From: Fulvivirga ligni
GTDB lineage: Bacteria > Bacteroidota > Bacteroidia > Cytophagales > Cyclobacteriaceae
Direction of reading: 5' to 3'
NCBI RefSeq assembly: GCF_021389935.1
Contig: NZ_CP089979.1
Span: 186,001 to 250,000, forward strand
Length of the DNA: 64,000 bases
Shown here: one piece after another, positions 10,747-22,696 of the stretch
How positions within the stretch are numbered: position 1 is the stretch's first letter
Layout of the letters: every line of letters starts with the position of its first letter
Translations under genes and position numbers: made by a program
Notes under the pieces: generated by a model
What the model saw: the letters and a program-made list of their open reading frames with translations, nothing else
The model's database searches: none
What the model was told of the DNA's origin: nothing

Positions 10747-11121
10747 TTATTTTTTTGGCCTTTTTGCACCGTACTTAGATCTTCTTTGCAGCCTACCATT
10801 AACTCCGGCTGTATCTAAAGCACCACGAATAATGTGATACCTTACACCTGGTAAATCTTTTACTCTACCACCTCTTATAAGAACAATAGAGTGTTCTTGC
10901 AAGTTGTGACCTTCACCAGGAATATAAGCGTTAACTTCCTTACCGTTTGTAAGTCTAACCCTCGCTACTTTTCTCATAGCCGAATTCGGCTTCTTTGGGG
11001 TAGTCGTGTAAACCCTTGTACATACTCCTCTTCTTTGTGGACATGAGTCAAGAGCTGGTGACTTAGATTTGCTCACCAATTTCTTTCTACCCTTTCTTAC
11101 CAATTGTTGAATAGTAGGCAT
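10747..11121 (-). CDS. rpsL: 30S ribosomal protein S12
   Basis: 124 residues. It starts [15 protein letters not shown] and has the decoding-site motifs [10 protein letters not shown] and [13 protein letters not shown]. The lysines where streptomycin-resistance changes usually occur are unaltered. It is the first gene of the str operon and has its own well-formed upstream promoter. Confidence 0.98.
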   Translation of the reverse strand: MPTIQQLVRKGRKKLVSKSKSPALDSCPQRRGVCTRVYTTTPKKPNSAMRKVARVRLTNGKEVNAYIPGEGHNLQEHSIVLIRGGRVKDLPGVRYHIIRGALDTAGVNGRLQRRSKYGAKRPKK

Positions 11122-11163
11122 TTATATAATCTTTAGTTTTATACCTTTTTAAAATTCGGACTG

Positions 11164-11195
11164 CAAAGGTAAAAAATACAGTCTAATTATTCAAA
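11164..11195 (-). promoter_or_regulatory. Bacteroidota-type promoter for rpsL-rpsG-fusA-rpsJ
   Basis: Reading leftward, TTTG (complement of 11192-11195) is followed after 20 bases by TACCTTTG (complement of 11164-11171). This matches the Bacteroidota consensus TTTG-N19-21-TAnnTTTG. It lies 43-74 bases before the rpsL ATG and just beyond the terminator of the rpoBC-DUF3467 unit. Confidence 0.8.
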
Positions 11196-11222
11196 TAGTT
11201 TAATTAAATAAATTCTCAAATA

Positions 11223-11261
11223 AATAAGACTTCCTTGCATTTTTGACAAGGAAGTCTTATT
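11223..11261 (-). terminator. Terminator of the rpoBC-DUF3467 unit
   Basis: Perfect 15-bp arms at 11223-11237 and 11247-11261 enclose a 9-base loop, 26 bases past the DUF3467 stop. The tract after the stem is A/T-rich but not a clean T-run, so termination may be incomplete. Confidence 0.7.
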
Positions 11262-11286
11262 GCTTAATATATTTTTTCGAGAATCA

Positions 11287-11616
11287 TCATGCTTCACCTA
11301 CAGTTCCGCCGAAATTCAGCGGAAATTTAGGAGCCTCTTCTGTCTTCTTTATTGGACCAAAAGTCTCTTCATATCTTTGAATATTGTCATTCAAAGCATT
11401 TAAAAGTCTCTTGGCATGCTCTGGTGTAATTACTATCCTGGACTTAACTTTAGCCTTTGGAACACCTGGCATCAAACGAATGAAGTCAATCACAAACTCA
11501 CTATTAGAGTGAGCTATCATAGCCAAATTAGAATATATTCCTTCCGCAGTTTCCTCGGAAAGTTCTATATTAATTTGATTAGGATTATCCTTCTTGTCTT
11601 TGCTTTCGTCAGCCAT
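11287..11616 (-). CDS. DUF3467 family protein downstream of rpoC
   Basis: A 109-residue protein with a charged lead (MADESKDKKDNPNQ), a compact core with SNLAMIAHSNSEFVIDFIRL and SRIVITPEHAKRLLNALNDN, and a Gly/Pro-rich tail. This pattern fits the DUF3467 family of unknown function. The start lies 3 bases after the rpoC stop, so it is translated from the rpoBC transcript, and a terminator follows. Position next to RNA polymerase genes suggests a transcription-linked role, but nothing in the sequence proves it. No signal peptide or membrane span is visible. Confidence 0.85.
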   Translation of the reverse strand: MADESKDKKDNPNQINIELSEETAEGIYSNLAMIAHSNSEFVIDFIRLMPGVPKAKVKSRIVITPEHAKRLLNALNDNIQRYEETFGPIKKTEEAPKFPLNFGGTVGEA

Positions 11617-11619
11617 ATT

Positions 11620-14600
11620 TTAGTTCTGTAATTCTCTCTGCTTAGATTCCTCTTTTGAAGAAACTAACTCATCATACTCGTCTTGAGAACCTACGATTAC
11701 ATCTTTAAATGATCTCTGTCCAGTACCTGCAGGGATTAAGTGTCCTACAATTACGTTTTCTTTCAATCCTAATAGATGATCCGCTTTACCTCTAATAGCC
11801 GCCTCACTCAGTACTTTAGTTGTTTCCTGGAACGACGCTGCAGATAAGAAGCTTTCTGTCTTCAATGAAGCTTGTGTGATACCTTGTAAGGTTGGTTTAG
11901 AAACAGCAGGCATAGCCTCTCTTACTTCCACCAATTTAAGGTCTTTACGCTTCAATGTAGAGTTCTCATCTCTTAACTCACGAGGTGTAATGATTTGTCC
12001 TGGTCTGAAGTTTTCAGAATCTCCTGCATCAGTAACAACTTTCTTATCTAATACAAGGTCATTCTCTTCACCGAACACAAATTTATCAACAATCTCATTA
12101 GTCAAAAAGCTAGTGTCTCCTGAATCAAGAATCTGAACTTTCTGCATCATCTGGCTAACGATAGCTTCAATGTGCTTATCGTTGATCTTCACACCTTGCA
12201 GACGGTATACTTCCTGAATTTCATTCACCAAGTATTCCTGAACTGCAGTTGGCCCTTTGATAGCCAAGATATCAGCTGGAGTAATCGCTCCATCAGATAA
12301 TGGATAACCTGCCTTCACAAAGTCATTATCCTGTACAAGGATGTGCTTAGATAAAGAAACAAGGTATCTCTTCTTAATTCCGTCTTTCGACTCGATAAAG
12401 ATTTCTCTATTACCTCTCTTAATACCACCGTAAGTCACAACACCATCAATCTCACTTACTACAGCAGGGTTAGAAGGGTTTCTAGCTTCAAAAAGCTCAG
12501 TTACTCTTGGAAGACCCCCGGTAATATCTCTCGATTTACCCATTGTTCGTGGAATCTTAGCCAAAATCTGTCCGGCTTTAATCTTAGCTCCATCTTCTAC
12601 CGCCAAGTGAGCACCTACTGGTATGTTATATGATTTACCATCATTCTTACCATTAATTTTAATGGCAGGGTTCTTAGTCTTATCTTTTGTATCAGTAATT
12701 ACTTTCTCTCTGTGACCAGTTTGCTCATCAGATTCTTCTTTGTAAGTAATACCTTCAATAATAGATTCGAATTCAATTGTACCATCAAACTCACCAAGGA
12801 TTACAGCATTGTAAGGATCCCAGTATACTAACTCTTCACCTTTCGCCACTTTTTGTCCTTCTTTCACCTTAAGGAATGCTCCATAAGGTACGTGGTTAGT
12901 CATTAAGACAGTACCTTTCTTTTCATCTACTACTTTGACCTCACCAGTACGTCCCATGATTACTTCAACACTTTCGCCGTCTTTGTCAGTAGTCTTAATG
13001 GTTCTAATACCTTCAAACTCTATCTTACCGTCAAATTTAGCCTTAATGTTAGCATCTACCGCGATGTTAGATGCAGTACCCCCAACGTGGAAGGTTCTTA
13101 AAGTAAGCTGTGTACCTGGTTCACCAATTGATTGTGCCGCGATAACTCCTACAGCTTCCCCTGCATGTACCATTCTTCCGGTAGCCAGGTTACGTCCGTA
13201 ACATTTAGCACAACCACCTTGCTTAGTTTCACAAGTTAGAAGAGATCTAATCTCTACCTCTTCAATATTACTTTCGTCGATTGTTTTAGCAATCTCCTCA
13301 GTTATCTCAGTTCCTGACTCACAAATTAATTCGTCAGTAATTGGATCATATACATCATGTACAGATACTCTACCTAGAATTCTTTCAGATAATGCCTCTA
13401 CAATATCCTCATTATCTTTCAGAGCAGTAACTGTAAGTCCACGAAGTGTTCCACAGTCATCCTCAGTGATAACAAGATCCTGAGCCACATCCACAAGACG
13501 TCTAGTTAAGTAACCAGCATCCGCTGTTTTCAAGGCGGTATCTGCCAGACCTTTACGAGCACCGTGTGTTGAGATGAAGTACTCAATTACATCTAGCCCT
13601 TCTTTAAAGTTTGAAAGAATAGGGTTTTCAATAATCGCACCTACAGATCCTGCAAGGTTCTTTTGTGGCTTAGCCATCAAACCTCTCATACCACCAAGCT
13701 GACGAATCTGCTCTCTAGATCCCCTCGCACCGGAGTGCATCATCATATAGATTGAGTTGAATCCTTGCTCGTCTTCAGCCAACTGAGTCATCAGGGTGTT
13801 TGTAAGCTGAGTGTTAATTCTTGTCCAGATATCAATTACCTGATTGTATCTCTCATTATCAGTAATAAGACCCATCAAGTAGTTATTCCAAACTGCATCT
13901 ACCTCTTCCTTAGCTTGAGCTACTAGAGCTTCTTTCTCTTCAGGGATAGCTACATCATTAAGTCCCATTGATAGACCACCTTTGTAGGCCATTTGGAAAC
14001 CTAATTCTTTAATATCATCAAGGAAGTGAGCTGTTCTAGCCATTCCTGATACTTTAAATACATCAGAAATAATCTGCTGAAGCTTTTTCTTAGTCAATAG
14101 CTCGTCAACATAACCAACCTCTTCAGGTACATGCTGGTTGAATAAAACTCTACCCGCAACAGTTTCAATAAGCTTATCTTCTAACTCTCCCTTTTCGTTT
14201 CTAACTTTTCCTCTCACTTTAATGTAAGCATGCTTAGAAAGCTGCTTCTCATTAATAGCGATGATTACTTCTTCTGCGCTATAGAAGGTCATTCCTTCAC
14301 CCATAACTGGAACTTCCTCAGTACCTCTTCTTCCCTTAGTCACATAATACAAACCAAGAACCATGTCCTGAGAAGGTACTGTAATAGGTGCACCGTTAGC
14401 TGGGTTAAGTATGTTATGAGATGATAACATTAATAGAGAAGCTTCCAATACAGCCTCTTGTCCTAGCGGTACGTGAACAGCCATCTGGTCACCATCAAAG
14501 TCAGCGTTGAATGCTGTACATACTAATGGGTGCAACTGAATAGCCTTTCCTTCAATAAGCTTTGGTTGGAAAGCCTGAATGCCTAAACGGTGAAGCGTAG

Positions 14601-15921
14601 GAGCCCTGTTAAGTAATACTGGATGTCCTTTCAATACGTTTTCAAGGATATCCCATACCACAGGATCTTTTCTATCAACAATCTTCTTAGCTGATTTCAC
14701 AGTTTTAACAATACCTCTTTCAATCAGTTTTCTGATAATAAATGGTTTGAAAAGCTCAGCTGCCATTGATTTAGGTAAACCACACTCATGTAGTTTTAAT
14801 TCTGGACCTACCACAATTACAGATCTACCAGAGTAATCTACCCTTTTACCAAGTAAGTTTTGACGGAAACGACCTTGCTTACCTTTAAGCATATCACTTA
14901 AAGATTTCAATGCTCTGTTACCATCAGATCTTACAGCATTTACTTTTCTTGAGTTGTCAAAAAGTGAATCCACAGCTTCCTGAAGCATTCTCTTCTCATT
15001 TCTAAGAATAACTTCTGGAGCTTTAATATCGATAAGTCTTTTCAGACGGTTATTTCTGATAATAACTCTTCTGTAAAGATCATTCAAATCTGAAGTAGCA
15101 AACCTACCTCCATCAAGAGGTACTAATGGACGCAATTCTGGTGGTATAACCGGCACCATTCTAATCACCATCCATTCTGGTCTGTTCTCGATTCTTGTTT
15201 TAGCTTCTCTGAATGCCTCAACTACTTTCAGTCTTTTCAAAGCTTCCGCTTTTCTTTGCTGAGAAGTATCCGTAGCAGCCTGATGTCTCAAGTCATAAGA
15301 AAGAGTATCAAGGTCAGTTCTAGCTAATAGCATTTCAAGAGCCTCAGCTCCCATTTTTGCTATGAATTTGTTAGGATCATCATCATCTAAAAGCTGATTC
15401 TCCCTAGGCATTTTATCAAGAATATCTAGATACTCATCCTCTGTAAGGAAGTCCATTTTAGCAAGACCATCCTCTTCTTTAACACCAGGTTGAATAACTA
15501 CATATCTTTCATAATAGATAATTTGATCAAGCTTCTTAGTTGGTAAGCCTAATAAATATCCAATTTTGTTTGGCAAAGACTTGAAATACCAGATGTGAGC
15601 TACAGGAACCACAAGTTCAATGTGTCCCATTCTTTCTCTTCTTACCTTCTTCTCAGTAACTTCAACTCCACATCTGTCACAAATTATACCTTTATATCGT
15701 ATCCTCTTGTATTTCCCGCAGTGACACTCCCAGTCTTTCACAGGCCCGAAAATACGCTCGCAGAACAATCCACCCATTTCAGGCTTATATGTTCTGTAGT
15801 TAATTGTTTCCGGTTGAGTAACTTCACCATGAGAGCTTTCTAAGATAGACTCAGGTGATGCCAAACTGATAGTAACCTTAGAGAAATCGAGGTTTAGCTT
15901 TTTATTCTTTCTGAATGACAT
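11620..15921 (-). CDS. rpoC: DNA-directed RNA polymerase subunit beta'
   Basis: 1433 residues. It contains the N-terminal zinc cysteines ([13 protein letters not shown], about residues 69-86), the Mg-binding [12 protein letters not shown] near residue 471, the bridge-helix/trigger-loop region, and the second zinc site [13 protein letters not shown]. The C-terminus has the conserved [18 protein letters not shown]. It forms the active centre with beta. The gene follows rpoB after a 64-base gap carrying a hairpin, and is followed after 3 bases by the DUF3467 gene. Confidence 0.98.
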   Translation of the reverse strand: MSFRKNKKLNLDFSKVTISLASPESILESSHGEVTQPETINYRTYKPEMGGLFCERIFGPVKDWECHCGKYKRIRYKGIICDRCGVEVTEKKVRRERMGHIELVVPVAHIWYFKSLPNKIGYLLGLPTKKLDQIIYYERYVVIQPGVKEEDGLAKMDFLTEDEYLDILDKMPRENQLLDDDDPNKFIAKMGAEALEMLLARTDLDTLSYDLRHQAATDTSQQRKAEALKRLKVVEAFREAKTRIENRPEWMVIRMVPVIPPELRPLVPLDGGRFATSDLNDLYRRVIIRNNRLKRLIDIKAPEVILRNEKRMLQEAVDSLFDNSRKVNAVRSDGNRALKSLSDMLKGKQGRFRQNLLGKRVDYSGRSVIVVGPELKLHECGLPKSMAAELFKPFIIRKLIERGIVKTVKSAKKIVDRKDPVVWDILENVLKGHPVLLNRAPTLHRLGIQAFQPKLIEGKAIQLHPLVCTAFNADFDGDQMAVHVPLGQEAVLEASLLMLSSHNILNPANGAPITVPSQDMVLGLYYVTKGRRGTEEVPVMGEGMTFYSAEEVIIAINEKQLSKHAYIKVRGKVRNEKGELEDKLIETVAGRVLFNQHVPEEVGYVDELLTKKKLQQIISDVFKVSGMARTAHFLDDIKELGFQMAYKGGLSMGLNDVAIPEEKEALVAQAKEEVDAVWNNYLMGLITDNERYNQVIDIWTRINTQLTNTLMTQLAEDEQGFNSIYMMMHSGARGSREQIRQLGGMRGLMAKPQKNLAGSVGAIIENPILSNFKEGLDVIEYFISTHGARKGLADTALKTADAGYLTRRLVDVAQDLVITEDDCGTLRGLTVTALKDNEDIVEALSERILGRVSVHDVYDPITDELICESGTEITEEIAKTIDESNIEEVEIRSLLTCETKQGGCAKCYGRNLATGRMVHAGEAVGVIAAQSIGEPGTQLTLRTFHVGGTASNIAVDANIKAKFDGKIEFEGIRTIKTTDKDGESVEVIMGRTGEVKVVDEKKGTVLMTNHVPYGAFLKVKEGQKVAKGEELVYWDPYNAVILGEFDGTIEFESIIEGITYKEESDEQTGHREKVITDTKDKTKNPAIKINGKNDGKSYNIPVGAHLAVEDGAKIKAGQILAKIPRTMGKSRDITGGLPRVTELFEARNPSNPAVVSEIDGVVTYGGIKRGNREIFIESKDGIKKRYLVSLSKHILVQDNDFVKAGYPLSDGAITPADILAIKGPTAVQEYLVNEIQEVYRLQGVKINDKHIEAIVSQMMQKVQILDSGDTSFLTNEIVDKFVFGEENDLVLDKKVVTDAGDSENFRPGQIITPRELRDENSTLKRKDLKLVEVREAMPAVSKPTLQGITQASLKTESFLSAASFQETTKVLSEAAIRGKADHLLGLKENVIVGHLIPAGTGQRSFKDVIVGSQDEYDELVSSKEESKQRELQN

Positions 15922-15940
15922 AATTTGAATATTTGATGTC

Positions 15941-15972
15941 TATGACCAGAAAGGACAAGCCTTCTGGTCATA
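15941..15972 (-). other. Hairpin in the rpoB-rpoC spacer
   Basis: Perfect 11-bp arms (15941-15951 and 15962-15972) with a 10-base loop lie in the 64-base gap between rpoB and rpoC. No T-run follows in the direction of transcription, so it is more likely a processing or stability element than a terminator. Confidence 0.6.
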
Positions 15973-15985
15973 AGTTATTTTTATA

Positions 15986-18900
15986 TTAGTCTAAAGTGAT
16001 CTCCAATGCTAATCCACGTAATTCGTGAACTAATACATTGAATGACTCAGGTATATTTGGCTTTTTCATATTCTCGCCTTTCACGATAGCCTCATATGCC
16101 TTAGCTCTACCGATAACGTCATCCGACTTAATGGTAAGTATCTCCTGTAGAACGTTAGATGCTCCGAATGCTTCAAGAGCCCAAACCTCCATCTCACCAA
16201 ATCTCTGACCACCAAACTGAGCTTTACCTCCAAGTGGCTGTTGAGTAATTAATGAGTAAGGTCCGATAGATCTCGCGTGCATCTTATCATCTACAAGGTG
16301 ACCTAGTTTAAGCATGTATGCAATACCAACGGTTACAGGCTGATCAAATCTTTCTCCTGTTAAACCATCATACAAATATGCTCTACCGTAATCTGGTAAA
16401 CCTGCATCTGACAATTCTTTAGCTACTTCTTCCATAGTAGCACCATCAAAAATTGGAGTAGCGTATCTTCTTCCTAATTCTAACCCGGCCCAGCCTAAAA
16501 CAGTTTCATAGATCTGACCAAGGTTCATCCTAGAAGGTACACCAAGAGGGTTCAAACAGATATCAACCGGAGTTCCATTTTCAAGGAAAGGCATATCCTC
16601 GTCTCTAACGATTTTAGCCACAACCCCTTTGTTACCGTGTCTACCAGCCATTTTATCACCTACTTTAAGTTTTCTCTTCTTAGCGATATAAACTTTAGCA
16701 AGCTGAACAATACCAGCAGGTAATTCATCACCTACCTCAAGAGTAAATCTTTCACGCTTGAATTCACCAGCGATCTCGTTTCTCTTGATGTTATAACTTT
16801 TCACTAATTGGAACACCATGTCATTGATATGCTCATCTGATGTCCAGTTGTCAAGAATCACGTCTGAAATCAAGTTAACTTCCTCAGGAACATTATAAGT
16901 ACTTTCGTCTTTATAAATATTCTTTTCTGGGAACAAGTTATGCTCAATATTCTTTCCAGTGAACTTAACCCCTTTACTGATTAGCTCGTCTCCAAATTTG
17001 TGCTTAATGCCCTGACTTGAATGACCATCTAATAAAGTAGTGAACTTCTCAATCATTTGAGATCTAAGAGCTAAAAGTTCCTTGCTATACTTACTCTTAA
17101 GTATCTCAACTTCTTTTTTAGATTTAGCTCTAAGTTCTTTATCCTTCTTAGGTCTTGAGAATAATTTAGTGTCGATAACCACACCTCTTAATGAAGGTGA
17201 AGCTTTCAATGAAGCATCTTTAACATCACCAGCTTTATCACCGAAGATAGCTCTCAATAGCTTCTCTTCTGGCGTTGGATCAGTTTCACCTTTAGGAGTA
17301 ATTTTACCGATTAGAATATCGCCTTCTTTTACATCAGCTCCTACTCTAATGATACCATTCTCATCCAGGTGTCTTACAGCCTCTTCACTTACGTTAGGGA
17401 TTTCAGAAGTTAATTCTTCCTCACCTCTCTTAGTATCTCTTACCTCTAACTCATATTCATCTATGTGAATAGAAGTATAAATATCATCTCTTACTACCTT
17501 TTCAGATATAACGATCGCATCCTCGAAGTTATATCCTTGCCAAGGCATGTATGCAACTCTTAAGTTTCTTCCAAGAGCTAACTCACCACCTTCTGTAGCA
17601 TAACCTTCTACTAAAGGCTGACCTTTTACTACTCTTTCTCCCTTTTTAACAATAGGAGTCAGGTTAATACAAGTATCCTGGTTAGTTCTTCTAAACTTAA
17701 TTAAGTTGTAAGTTTTAGAGTCCTCATCAAAACTGATTAATAAATCATCATCAGTCATATCGTATTTTACAACGATCTTCTTAGCATCAACGAAATCGAT
17801 AACTCCATTGCCTTCAGCTAATACAAGGGCCCTAGAATCTATAGCTACTCTACCTTCTAAGCCTGTTCCTACAATAGGAGCTTGAGGCTTCAATAAAGGC
17901 ACAGCCTGACGCTGCATGTTTGATCCCATCAACGCTCTGTTCGCATCATCATGCTCCAAGAATGGAATAAGAGATGCCGCAACAGATACAATCTGGTTAG
18001 GAGCAACGTCCATATATCTTACTTCTGGTGGCTCAACAACAGGGAAGTCACCTTCAAATCTGGCCTTCACTCTATCGTTAACAAATTCACCAGTATCTTT
18101 CAATGGTGCATTGGCCTGAGCAATGTTGTGAGTATCCTCTTCTTCAGCAGTTAGATACTTAACATCACCAGTCATATCCACCTTACCTTCACTTACTTCT
18201 CTATAAGGAGTTTCGATGAATCCCATGTTATTCACTTTAGCATGAACACATAAAGATGAAATTAGACCAATGTTTGGACCTTCCGGAGTTTCAATCGTAC
18301 AAAGACGACCATAGTGAGTGTAGTGAACGTCACGAACCTCGAAACCTGCTCTCTCTCTAGATAAACCACCAGGACCTAAGGCAGACATCCTTCTCTTGTG
18401 AGTAATCTCAGCAAGAGGGTTGGTTTGATCCATAAATTGAGATAGCTGGTTAGTACCAAAGAACGAGTTAATTACTGATGACAAAGTTCTAGCGTTGATC
18501 AAATCAACAGGCTTGAAATCTTCGTTATCACGTACGTTCATTCTTTCTTTGATGGTTCTAGCCATTCTAGCTAAACCTACACCAAATTGAGTATATAACT
18601 GCTCTCCAACAGTTCTAACTCTTCTATTACTTAAGTGGTCAATATCATCAACTACAGCTTTAGAGTTGATCAAACCAATTAAGTATTTTACAATTAAGAT
18701 AATATCTTCTGTTGTAAGTACTCTTTGTTCAGAATCAATATCAAGACCTAATTTCTTGTTAATTCTGTAACGACCCACTTCACCAAGATCATATCTCTTC
18801 TCACTGAAGAACAAGCTCTGAATAATATCACGAGCAGTTTGCTCATCAGGAGCTTCAGTATTTCTTAATTGTCTATATATCTGCTCAACAGCTTCTTTCT

Positions 18901-19867
18901 CAGAGTTCGAATTATCTTTAGAAAGCGTGTTGAATATGATTGTAAAATCAGTGACGTTAACGTCTTCTCTATGTAAAATTATTGACTTAGAACCTGAGTC
19001 TACAATTGTCTCTATGTCCTCGTCAGTAAGAATGTGATCTCTTTCTAATAGAACTTCATTTCTATCGATAGATACAACTTCCCCAGTATCTTCATCTACG
19101 AAATCTTCAGTCCATGTTTTAAGAACTCTAGCAGCCAATCTACGACCTTCAGCATCTTTTAAGTCCTTTTTGGTGGCCTTAACTTCCTCTGATAACCCGA
19201 ATAGATCTAAGATATCCTTATCTGTTCCGTAACCAATAGCACGTAACAAAGTAGTTACAGGGAACTTTTTCTTTCTATCGATGTAAGCATACATTACGTT
19301 GTTTACATCAGTAGCAAATTCTATCCATGAACCTTTGAAAGGAATAATTCTTGCAGAATAAAGCTTTGTACCATTGGTATGCTTACTTTGAGCAAAGAAT
19401 ACTCCAGGAGATCTATGTAGCTGAGATACAATAACACGCTCGGCACCATTGATCACAAAAGACCCCTTCTTGGTCATGTAAGGTATGTTACCTAAGAAAA
19501 CCTCTTGCTCAATAGTCTCGAAATCCTCGTGATCCTCATCGTTACAAGTAAGTTTTAATTTTGCCTTTAGAGGCACAGAATATGTCAGACCTCTGTCGAT
19601 ACATTCGTCAACAGAGTACTTTGGAGGATCAACGATATAATCAATAAACTCCAACTCAAAGTTTTCTCTGGAATCGGTGATTGGGAAATTTTCAGAAAAA
19701 ACTTTGAATAACCCCTCTTGCTCCCTCTTTTCGGCAGGGGTTTCCAACTGAAAGAAGTCTTTAAAGGATTGTAACTGTATATCAAGGAAATCAGGGTAAT
19801 CTATTATCTTCTTAATGGAAGAAAAACTGATTCTTGCGTTTTCTTTATTACTAGCCAAAGCTTTCAA
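15986..19867 (-). CDS. rpoB: DNA-directed RNA polymerase subunit beta
   Basis: 1293 residues. The rifampicin-binding region is present near residues 468-500 ([20 protein letters not shown]) without the common resistance changes, and the C-terminal region has [15 protein letters not shown]. The reading frame opens only two codons before a TTG at 19867, and no ATG exists near the conserved N-terminus ([20 protein letters not shown]). The start must therefore be non-ATG: TTG at 19867, or TTG three codons later at 19858. It follows rplL across a 157-base gap that holds an attenuator-like hairpin. Confidence 0.97.
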   Translation of the reverse strand: MKALASNKENARISFSSIKKIIDYPDFLDIQLQSFKDFFQLETPAEKREQEGLFKVFSENFPITDSRENFELEFIDYIVDPPKYSVDECIDRGLTYSVPLKAKLKLTCNDEDHEDFETIEQEVFLGNIPYMTKKGSFVINGAERVIVSQLHRSPGVFFAQSKHTNGTKLYSARIIPFKGSWIEFATDVNNVMYAYIDRKKKFPVTTLLRAIGYGTDKDILDLFGLSEEVKATKKDLKDAEGRRLAARVLKTWTEDFVDEDTGEVVSIDRNEVLLERDHILTDEDIETIVDSGSKSIILHREDVNVTDFTIIFNTLSKDNSNSEKEAVEQIYRQLRNTEAPDEQTARDIIQSLFFSEKRYDLGEVGRYRINKKLGLDIDSEQRVLTTEDIILIVKYLIGLINSKAVVDDIDHLSNRRVRTVGEQLYTQFGVGLARMARTIKERMNVRDNEDFKPVDLINARTLSSVINSFFGTNQLSQFMDQTNPLAEITHKRRMSALGPGGLSRERAGFEVRDVHYTHYGRLCTIETPEGPNIGLISSLCVHAKVNNMGFIETPYREVSEGKVDMTGDVKYLTAEEEDTHNIAQANAPLKDTGEFVNDRVKARFEGDFPVVEPPEVRYMDVAPNQIVSVAASLIPFLEHDDANRALMGSNMQRQAVPLLKPQAPIVGTGLEGRVAIDSRALVLAEGNGVIDFVDAKKIVVKYDMTDDDLLISFDEDSKTYNLIKFRRTNQDTCINLTPIVKKGERVVKGQPLVEGYATEGGELALGRNLRVAYMPWQGYNFEDAIVISEKVVRDDIYTSIHIDEYELEVRDTKRGEEELTSEIPNVSEEAVRHLDENGIIRVGADVKEGDILIGKITPKGETDPTPEEKLLRAIFGDKAGDVKDASLKASPSLRGVVIDTKLFSRPKKDKELRAKSKKEVEILKSKYSKELLALRSQMIEKFTTLLDGHSSQGIKHKFGDELISKGVKFTGKNIEHNLFPEKNIYKDESTYNVPEEVNLISDVILDNWTSDEHINDMVFQLVKSYNIKRNEIAGEFKRERFTLEVGDELPAGIVQLAKVYIAKKRKLKVGDKMAGRHGNKGVVAKIVRDEDMPFLENGTPVDICLNPLGVPSRMNLGQIYETVLGWAGLELGRRYATPIFDGATMEEVAKELSDAGLPDYGRAYLYDGLTGERFDQPVTVGIAYMLKLGHLVDDKMHARSIGPYSLITQQPLGGKAQFGGQRFGEMEVWALEAFGASNVLQEILTIKSDDVIGRAKAYEAIVKGENMKKPNIPESFNVLVHELRGLALEITLD

Positions 19868-19961
19868 ATTTTAAATTACAAGATTTTGTAAGTGGCCTTA
19901 AACCGTTAAGCGAGTTAAGACCTATTTTTGTACTGAATGTAAAGTATCTACAAACAGCAAA

Positions 19962-20000
19962 AGACCCCGATTAACACCGGGGTCTAACGATTCTGTTAGA
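19962..20000 (-). promoter_or_regulatory. Attenuator-like overlapping hairpins between rplL and rpoB
   Basis: On the transcribed strand, an 8-bp G/C-rich stem (19978-19985 with 19962-19969, loop of 8) is followed by TTTTG, like a weak intrinsic terminator. A second 6-bp stem just upstream (19995-20000 with 19983-19988) shares three bases with it, so the two cannot both form fully. Position between rplL and rpoB matches the attenuators known there in other bacteria. Function here is inferred. Confidence 0.6.
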
Positions 20001-20024
20001 CGACCTAGAATATGTCGCCAAGGC

Positions 20025-20402
20025 TTACTTTAACTCAACCTCAGCCCCAGCTTCTTCAAGCTGCTTCTTAAGACCTTCAGCCTCGTCCTTAGATACGCCT
20101 TCTTTGATAGCTTTAGGAGCTCCATCTACAACTTCCTTAGCTTCTTTAAGACCTAATCCTGTTAATTCTTTTACAAGTTTAACGATAGCTAACTTAGCTC
20201 CACCTGGTGATTTAAGGATAACATCGAATTCAGTCTTCTCAGCTCCACCTTCACCACCGTCAGCAGCAGGTGCCGCTACGGCTACAGCTGCAGCAGCTGC
20301 AGGCTCAATACCATGCGTTTCTTTTAGGTACTCTGCTAGTTCATTAACCTCTTTTACTGTAAGTTCAACTAGTTGATCTCCTAGTGCTTTAACGTCTGCC
20401 AT
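20025..20402 (-). CDS. rplL: 50S ribosomal protein L7/L12
   Basis: 125 residues: an N-terminal dimerisation helix pair (about 1-35), an Ala-rich hinge (residues about 35-50), and the factor-binding domain with [20 protein letters not shown] and [20 protein letters not shown]. Several dimers bind L10 and recruit translation GTPases. It starts 33 bases after rplJ, the usual order, and precedes the attenuator region before rpoB. Confidence 0.98.
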   Translation of the reverse strand: MADVKALGDQLVELTVKEVNELAEYLKETHGIEPAAAAAVAVAAPAADGGEGGAEKTEFDVILKSPGGAKLAIVKLVKELTGLGLKEAKEVVDGAPKAIKEGVSKDEAEGLKKQLEEAGAEVELK

Positions 20403-20435
20403 TTTATTCTTATTTAGTCAATTATTCTTTTTAAA

Positions 20436-20966
20436 TTAATTTTCTCGTTCGGATAAAGTTTTGATTAAACCTCCCAATATATTCTTTCCGCTTTGAAGCG
20501 CAGAAACAACATTCTTAGCAGGAGATTGTAACAATCCAATAACCTCACCAATGAGTTCTTGCTTAGATTTAAGCTCACTCAATATCTTAAGGTTCTCTTC
20601 ACCAAAGAAGAAATCCTTGTCTATGGAAGCAGCCTTTAACAAAGGCTTTTTAGCCCCTTGTTTTTTTCTATATTCAGTGATTACTTTTCCAGGAAGGTTT
20701 GCAACCTCATTTGAAAATATAATACCAGAAAAACCTTTTAAACTCTCATCAAGACCGTCGAATTCACCTTCAACATTGGCTAAAGCCTTTTTAATAAGAG
20801 AGTTTTTGTATACTCCATACTCAACACCTTTTTCAAAACACACTCTTCTGAATGCATTCACTTGAGCAACAGATAAACCTGCAGCATCAGTGATATAAAA
20901 GTGAGGGTTATTGTTAAACTTTTCAGTAAGAGAATCTATAATCTCTGCTTTTTCTTGCCTTGTCAT
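20436..20966 (-). CDS. rplJ: 50S ribosomal protein L10
   Basis: 176 residues, typical for L10. It starts [17 protein letters not shown], contains the [10 protein letters not shown] segment, and ends with a helical tail that would bind L7/L12 dimers. The ATG overlaps the rplA stop as ATGA, so translation is likely coupled. L10 forms the ribosome stalk base and represses this operon in E. coli; regulation here is not shown. Confidence 0.97.
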   Translation of the reverse strand: MTRQEKAEIIDSLTEKFNNNPHFYITDAAGLSVAQVNAFRRVCFEKGVEYGVYKNSLIKKALANVEGEFDGLDESLKGFSGIIFSNEVANLPGKVITEYRKKQGAKKPLLKAASIDKDFFFGEENLKILSELKSKQELIGEVIGLLQSPAKNVVSALQSGKNILGGLIKTLSEREN

Positions 20967-21667
20967 GATTTTAATCCTGAAATTGATGATTTGTCAATAG
21001 TTATCGAAGGACTCATAGTAGAAGAAATGTTAATACTTCTGAAATAAGTACCTTTTGCAGAGGCAGGCTTAAGCTTCGCAACAGTACTAATCATCTCTTG
21101 GATATTCTCTCTGATTTTCTCAGGAGTGAAAGATGCTTTTCCTACGCTACAGTGAATGATTCCAAACTTATCTACTTTAAAATCAATCTTACCAGCCTTA
21201 ATATCCTGAACCGCTTTACCTACTTCAAGAGTTACAGTTCCAGACTTAGGGTTTGGCATAAGACCTCTTGGACCTAATACTCTACCTAAACGACCTACTT
21301 TAGCCATAACGGTTGGCATAGTGATGATAACATCAACATCAGTCCATCCGCCTTCTATTTTCTTGATGTAATCATCAAGACCTACATAGTCAGCTCCTGC
21401 TGCTTTTGCTTCTTCCTCTTTATCAGGAGTACACAAAACAAGAACTTTTAAATCTTTACCAGTACCGTGAGGTAAAGTTACAACACCACGTACCATCTGA
21501 TCAGCTTTCTTGGGATCAACTCCCAATCTGATATCTAAATCTACTGAAGAATCGAATTTCGTTAAAGAAATCTCTTTCACTAGATTTGAAGCCTCTTCTA
21601 AAGCATACTCTTTAGTAGAATCTACCTTTTCACGAGCTATTTTCTGATTTTTTGTCAGTTTTGCCAT
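20963..21667 (-). CDS. rplA: 50S ribosomal protein L1
   Basis: 234 residues from the ATG at 21667 ([14 protein letters not shown]). A longer frame can be opened from a TTG at 21691, but that overlaps rplK and adds residues not expected in L1, so the ATG was chosen. Conserved L1 segments are [10 protein letters not shown], the [20 protein letters not shown] loop and [14 protein letters not shown]1 builds the mobile L1 stalk. It starts 14 bases after rplK and overlaps rplJ by four bases. Confidence 0.97.
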   Translation of the reverse strand: MAKLTKNQKIAREKVDSTKEYALEEASNLVKEISLTKFDSSVDLDIRLGVDPKKADQMVRGVVTLPHGTGKDLKVLVLCTPDKEEEAKAAGADYVGLDDYIKKIEGGWTDVDVIITMPTVMAKVGRLGRVLGPRGLMPNPKSGTVTLEVGKAVQDIKAGKIDFKVDKFGIIHCSVGKASFTPEKIRENIQEMISTVAKLKPASAKGTYFRSINISSTMSPSITIDKSSISGLKS

Positions 21668-21681
21668 TGTTGCTTCTATTT

Positions 21682-22122
21682 TTAACTCCAAGGAGCTGTT
21701 CCTGTTACTTTTAATCCCATACTTCTGGCAGTACCTGCAACCATTCTCATCGCAGACTCTATTTCAAAAGCATTTAAATCAGGCATTTTAGTTTCAGCGA
21801 TAGTTTTAACCTGATCCCAAGTAACACTACCCACTTTAGCCCTATTTGACTCAGCTGAACCCTTTTTCTTCTTGGCAGCCTCTAATAGCATAACTGCGGC
21901 AGGAGGAGTCTTTACTACAAACTCGAAAGACTTATCTGTGTAAATTGTTACTAGCACAGGTAATATCTGACCCTGCTTTTCTTGAGTTCTAGCATTAAAC
22001 TGCTTACAGAAGTCCATGATATTCAAACCCTTTGAACCTAGGGCTGGACCTACTGGAGGTGACGGGTTAGCCTGTCCTCCTTTTACCTGTAATTTCAAGT
22101 ATCCACTAATTTCCTTAGCCAT
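21682..22122 (-). CDS. rplK: 50S ribosomal protein L11
   Basis: 146 residues. It begins [20 protein letters not shown] with [16 protein letters not shown], the thiostrepton-region N-terminal domain, and ends with the rRNA-binding domain including [11 protein letters not shown]11 supports factor-dependent steps and stringent-response activation of RelA-type enzymes. It lies 4 bases after nusG and 14 before rplA in the same transcript. Confidence 0.98.
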   Translation of the reverse strand: MAKEISGYLKLQVKGGQANPSPPVGPALGSKGLNIMDFCKQFNARTQEKQGQILPVLVTIYTDKSFEFVVKTPPAAVMLLEAAKKKKGSAESNRAKVGSVTWDQVKTIAETKMPDLNAFEIESAMRMVAGTARSMGLKVTGTAPWS

Positions 22123-22126
22123 TATC

Positions 22127-22684
22127 TTAATCTAATTTTTCTACTTGCATATAGTTCAACTCAACAGGAGTATTCCTGCCAAATATCTTCACCATAACAT
22201 TAAGTTTCTTTCTTTCTTCGAAAACTTCTTCAACGGTTCCTGTAAATCCACTGAACGGTCCGTCCATTACCTTTACAGATTCGCCTACTATGTATGGTGT
22301 TTCTAATTTCTCTTCAAATTCATCAATCTCATCTACCTTACCCAATATTCTATTCACCTCTGATTGACGAAGTGGAACAGGATCTTTAGATGAACCAGTA
22401 CCATTATTACCTAAGAAACCAATTACTCCCGGGATACTTGTTACTAAGTGGTTTGCTTCACCATTACTTAGATCTGCAGACACTAAAACATAACCAGGAA
22501 AAAAGTTTCTTTCCCTTACTCTCTTCTTTCCATTCCTCATTTCGTAAACCTTCTCAGAAGGAATAAGCACCTGAGGGATAAAGTCCATTAACTTCTCACG
22601 CTCCACCTCGGTCTCAAGATAGGTCTTAACCTTCTTCTCTTGACCGCTAACAACTCTAACTACGTACCATTTAAGTTCACTCAT
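22127..22684 (-). CDS. nusG: Transcription antitermination factor NusG
   Basis: 185 residues from the ATG at 22684; a GTG one codon earlier is possible but less likely. The NGN domain ([27 protein letters not shown] near 86-93) is followed by the KOW domain with [18 protein letters not shown]. NusG couples RNA polymerase to Rho or the ribosome. It lies between secE (12 bases upstream) and rplK (4 bases downstream), the classic order. Confidence 0.97.
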   Translation of the reverse strand: MSELKWYVVRVVSGQEKKVKTYLETEVEREKLMDFIPQVLIPSEKVYEMRNGKKRVRERNFFPGYVLVSADLSNGEANHLVTSIPGVIGFLGNNGTGSSKDPVPLRQSEVNRILGKVDEIDEFEEKLETPYIVGESVKVMDGPFSGFTGTVEEVFEERKKLNVMVKIFGRNTPVELNYMQVEKLD

Positions 22685-22696
22685 CACTTTATATAA

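Noticed and set aside
21667-21691. Upstream TTG start for rplA
   Set aside because: It overlaps rplK and adds eight residues not typical of L1; the ATG at 21667 gives the standard N-terminus.
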